In this document: positions 6,201-7,612 of the stretch, one piece after another | Layout of the letters: each line of letters starts with the position of its first letter | How positions within the stretch are numbered: the stretch's first letter is position 1 | Origin: Deltaproteobacteria bacterium | GTDB taxonomy: Bacteria; Myxococcota_A; UBA9160; SZUA-336 | Direction: 5' to 3' | Length of the DNA stretch: 7,612 bases | Assembly: GCA_030673955.1 (NCBI GenBank) | Contig: DAOVBF010000053.1 | Location: 1 to 7,612 of the forward strand | Made by a program: the position numbers and the translations under genes | The notes under the pieces: generated by a model | Told to the model about the DNA's origin: nothing | What the model saw: the letters and a program-made list of their open reading frames with translations, nothing else | Database searches by the model: none

Positions 6201-7119
6201 CTCCGGAAGCGGCCAGCCCGGCGACGTCATCACGCTCCTCTACGTCCCTGGTCCGTCCGGAGCGATTCGACGCTTTCACGTGCAGCGCGTCTGGATCCGA
6301 CGCGGTCTCGCCGCCGCGATTGTGGGGCTCGCCGCGGCGCTCGCGTTGAGCGTGGATTACGTGCAGGTGCGTACACAGGTCACGGAGCTCGACCATCTTC
6401 GTAACGAAACCCGTGAGCAGCGGGAGCAGCTCCGGGCTTACGCCGATAAGATGGAGCTCGTCTCCGACAAGCTCGCGAGCATCAGCCGTCTGGACCGGAA
6501 GCTCCGCGTCATCACGAACCTGGATCCCTCTGATCCGCTCCCCCTGCAGGGGATCGGTGGGATCGAGGGTGAGCTGCTGGAGGCGCACCAGCTCACGGGC
6601 CTTACGCGCGACCGACGGCATCAGCGCATGATGGAGGGCCTGGGTCGCCTGGCCGAGGCGGCCGACAGCGAGGAGCAGAGCCTGGTGGGGCTCATCGATC
6701 ATCTGGAGGATCAGACGTCCCGGCTTGTCAAGACGCCGTCCATCGCGCCCACCAAGGGCTGGGTCACCTCCGCGTTCGGCTATCGCAGCTCACCCTTCAC
6801 GGGCAACCGCGAGTTCCATCGGGGCATCGACATCGCGGCGCGGAAGGGCACGCCGATCGTGGCGCCCGCCGACGGCAAGGTGCGCTTCGCTGGACAGCGG
6901 CGACACATGGGTAACACGATCATCCTTCGCCACGGCTACGGGGTCGAGACGCGTTACGGCCATCTCTCCGAGATCCTCATCAAGCGCGGTCAGCAGGTCA
7001 AGCGTGGCGAGACCATTGCGCTCATGGGCAACACCGGGCGCAGCACCGGCCCTCACCTCCACTATCAGGTCGATGTGAACGGCAAGGCCATGAATCCCCG
7101 CAACTACATCCTGGACTGA
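6190..7119 (+). CDS. Membrane-anchored M23 (LytM-type) metallopeptidase
   Basis: A 309-aa envelope protein of the M23 family, zinc enzymes that cut peptide cross-bridges in peptidoglycan or act as scaffolds for other hydrolases. Seen in order: a short cytoplasmic N-terminus (1-38) with arginines before the membrane, one transmembrane helix (about 39-56), a coiled-coil-like charged region (about 60-105), a linker, and the LytM domain (about 188-309). The catalytic set is intact: H210 and D214 (HRGID), H258 (YGHLS), and H289/H291 (GPHLHYQV), so it should be active rather than degenerate. Topology would place the domain in the periplasm. The ATG at 6190 has a GGGAGG site about 5 nt upstream and overlaps the FHA stop. 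Placement just before secA is a recurrent arrangement in Proteobacteria, from general knowledge. No lipobox is present. Confidence 0.93.
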   Translation: MGSSSGSGQPGDVITLLYVPGPSGAIRRFHVQRVWIRRGLAAAIVGLAAALALSVDYVQVRTQVTELDHLRNETREQREQLRAYADKMELVSDKLASISRLDRKLRVITNLDPSDPLPLQGIGGIEGELLEAHQLTGLTRDRRHQRMMEGLGRLAEAADSEEQSLVGLIDHLEDQTSRLVKTPSIAPTKGWVTSAFGYRSSPFTGNREFHRGIDIAARKGTPIVAPADGKVRFAGQRRHMGNTIILRHGYGVETRYGHLSEILIKRGQQVKRGETIALMGNTGRSTGPHLHYQVDVNGKAMNPRNYILD

Positions 7120-7141
7120 GACTCACTGAGACTCAGTCTGG
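7111..7141 (+). repeat. 10-bp tandem repeat and possible hairpin at the end of the M23 gene
   Basis: ACTGAGACTC occurs twice head to tail at 7115-7124 and 7125-7134; the first copy contains the TGA stop codon of the peptidase gene. GACTGAG (7114-7120) can also pair with CTCAGTC (7132-7138), extendable to 7111 and 7141 with two G-U pairs, leaving an 11-nt loop. No T-run follows, so a classic intrinsic terminator is not supported. It may be a weak terminator, a protein site, or a simple duplication. Confidence 0.5.
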
Positions 7142-7161
7142 CTGCCCCGATAGGCGTGCCG

Positions 7162-7167
7162 TATAAT
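7162..7167 (+). promoter_or_regulatory. Perfect -10 box (TATAAT) upstream of secA
   Basis: TATAAT matches the consensus at all six positions and stands out in GC-rich surroundings. The 17-nt-spaced -35 (TGGCTG at 7139-7144) is poor and there is no TGn extension. Transcription would begin near 7174, giving a leader of about 35 nt up to the proposed secA start at 7209. The box contains the TAA (7164-7166) that closes the secA frame upstream, so secA cannot begin earlier than 7167. Confidence 0.55.
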
Positions 7168-7198
7168 TCGAAGCCCCGTTCGCTCACTCCCTTGCCGC

Positions 7199-7203
7199 GG
7201 AGG
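7199..7203 (+). promoter_or_regulatory. Shine-Dalgarno GGAGG pointing to an ATT start of secA
   Basis: GGAGG lies exactly 5 nt before the ATT at 7209-7211, a good spacing for initiation. A second GGAGG at 7213-7217 lies just inside the gene with no usable start codon at a suitable distance after it. The first is the evidence for choosing the start of secA. Confidence 0.6.
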
Positions 7204-7208
7204 ACGCA

Positions 7209-7612
7209 ATTCGGAGGCTCGCACGGAAGATCTTCGGCTCCGCCAACGAGCGGCTGCTCCGCAAGCTGCGTCCGCTCGTGGACCGCGTCAACGGCCTGGA
7301 GGCGGAGACGGAGCGCCTCGATGCCGACGGCATGCGGCGCCGCGTGGGGGAGCTGCGGCAGCGCGTAGAAAAGGGGGAGCCGCTCGACGATCTCATCCCT
7401 GAGTCGTTCGCGCTCGTGCGGGAAGCGGCCAAGCGCACGCTCGGCCAACGTCACTTCGATGTTCAGCTGATCGGCGGGCTCGTCCTCCATCAGGGGAAGA
7501 TCGCCGAGATGAAGACCGGCGAAGGCAAGACGCTCGTCGCCACACTGCCTTCGTTCTTGAATGCGCTTACGGGGCGCGGGGTTCACATCGTGACGGTGAA
7601 CGACTACCTCGC
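7209..7612 (+). CDS. secA: Protein translocase motor SecA (N-terminal part; apparent ATT start)
   Basis: SecA is the ATPase that drives preproteins through SecYEG. The 134 codons present carry the family N-terminus: [16 protein letters not shown] (residues 7-22), the [17 protein letters not shown] region (49-65), [20 protein letters not shown] (71-90), Walker A MKTGEGKT (101-108), [11 protein letters not shown] (111-121) and VNDYLA at the window edge; some 700 or more residues lie beyond. The frame is closed upstream by TAA at 7164-7166, and no ATG, GTG or TTG occurs in frame until GTG 7278, which would delete the conserved first 23 residues. ATT at 7209 follows a GGAGG by 5 nt. Counting from it, the Walker A lysine is residue 107, against K108 in E. 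coli and K106 in B. subtilis. The identity is certain; the start is inferred, and a base error turning ATG into ATT is the main alternative. Confidence 0.95.
   Translation, partial: MRRLARKIFGSANERLLRKLRPLVDRVNGLEAETERLDADGMRRRVGELRQRVEKGEPLDDLIPESFALVREAAKRTLGQRHFDVQLIGGLVLHQGKIAEMKTGEGKTLVATLPSFLNALTGRGVHIVTVNDYL

Noticed and set aside
7156..7368. GTG-started 70-aa frame overlapping the start of secA, or a frameshifted upstream start for secA
   Set aside because: It is out of frame with secA, begins upstream of the predicted transcription start, has no ribosome site and reads as low-complexity Ser/Arg sequence. No slippery site is apparent where it would have to shift.
1..7612. CRISPR array, anti-phage island, prophage, insertion sequence, tRNA or rRNA
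   Set aside because: No regularly spaced repeats, transposase or integrase genes, terminal inverted repeats or structured RNA genes were seen; the genes are mainly conserved housekeeping functions.

Overview
The window is high-GC DNA from a bacterial chromosome, densely packed with housekeeping genes. SecA and RarA/RecN-type sequences, an FHA protein, an M23 peptidase directly upstream of secA, and a large two-unit HNH protein suggest a Gram-negative lineage of the old Deltaproteobacteria (Myxococcota, Desulfobacterota, Binatota or similar). That placement is an inference from gene content and protein style; there is no rRNA to confirm it.

Layout. Positions 1-1074 (minus strand) hold the first 358 codons of rarA, whose 3' end lies outside the window. 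A 99-bp divergent spacer carries a good sigma70-type promoter firing to the right. It serves a compact plus-strand cluster: a 633-aa HNH-nuclease-domain protein (1174-3075), NAD kinase nadK (3072-3977) and the DNA-repair ATPase recN (3974-5662). The successive genes overlap by 4 bp (ATGA and GTGA junctions), so translation is probably coupled. After a 109-bp spacer comes a second pair: a small FHA-domain protein (5772-6200) overlapping by 11 bp a membrane-anchored M23/LytM-type metallopeptidase (6190-7119). A short spacer with a tandem repeat, a possible hairpin and a perfect TATAAT box leads to secA, of which the first 134 codons are in the window (7209-7612, running off the end).

How the genes fit together. 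rarA, the HNH protein and recN give the left two thirds a DNA-replication and repair flavour; nadK-recN adjacency is a common bacterial arrangement and the HNH gene is the accessory element placed in front of it. The right third is envelope biology: a phosphothreonine-reading FHA module, a periplasmic-facing peptidoglycan hydrolase or scaffold, and the Sec motor.

The most notable observations are (i) secA has no in-frame ATG, GTG or TTG where it must begin; instead an ATT codon sits 5 nt after a GGAGG Shine-Dalgarno and just downstream of the TATAAT box, and numbering from it puts the Walker A lysine almost exactly where E. coli and B. subtilis SecA have it; and (ii) the HNH protein is built of two diverged copies of a whole ~200-residue unit, only the second followed by the nuclease domain. 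I see no CRISPR array, tRNA, rRNA, insertion sequence or prophage, and no stretch over 300 bp without a gene. I found no convincing wholly new multi-gene system.
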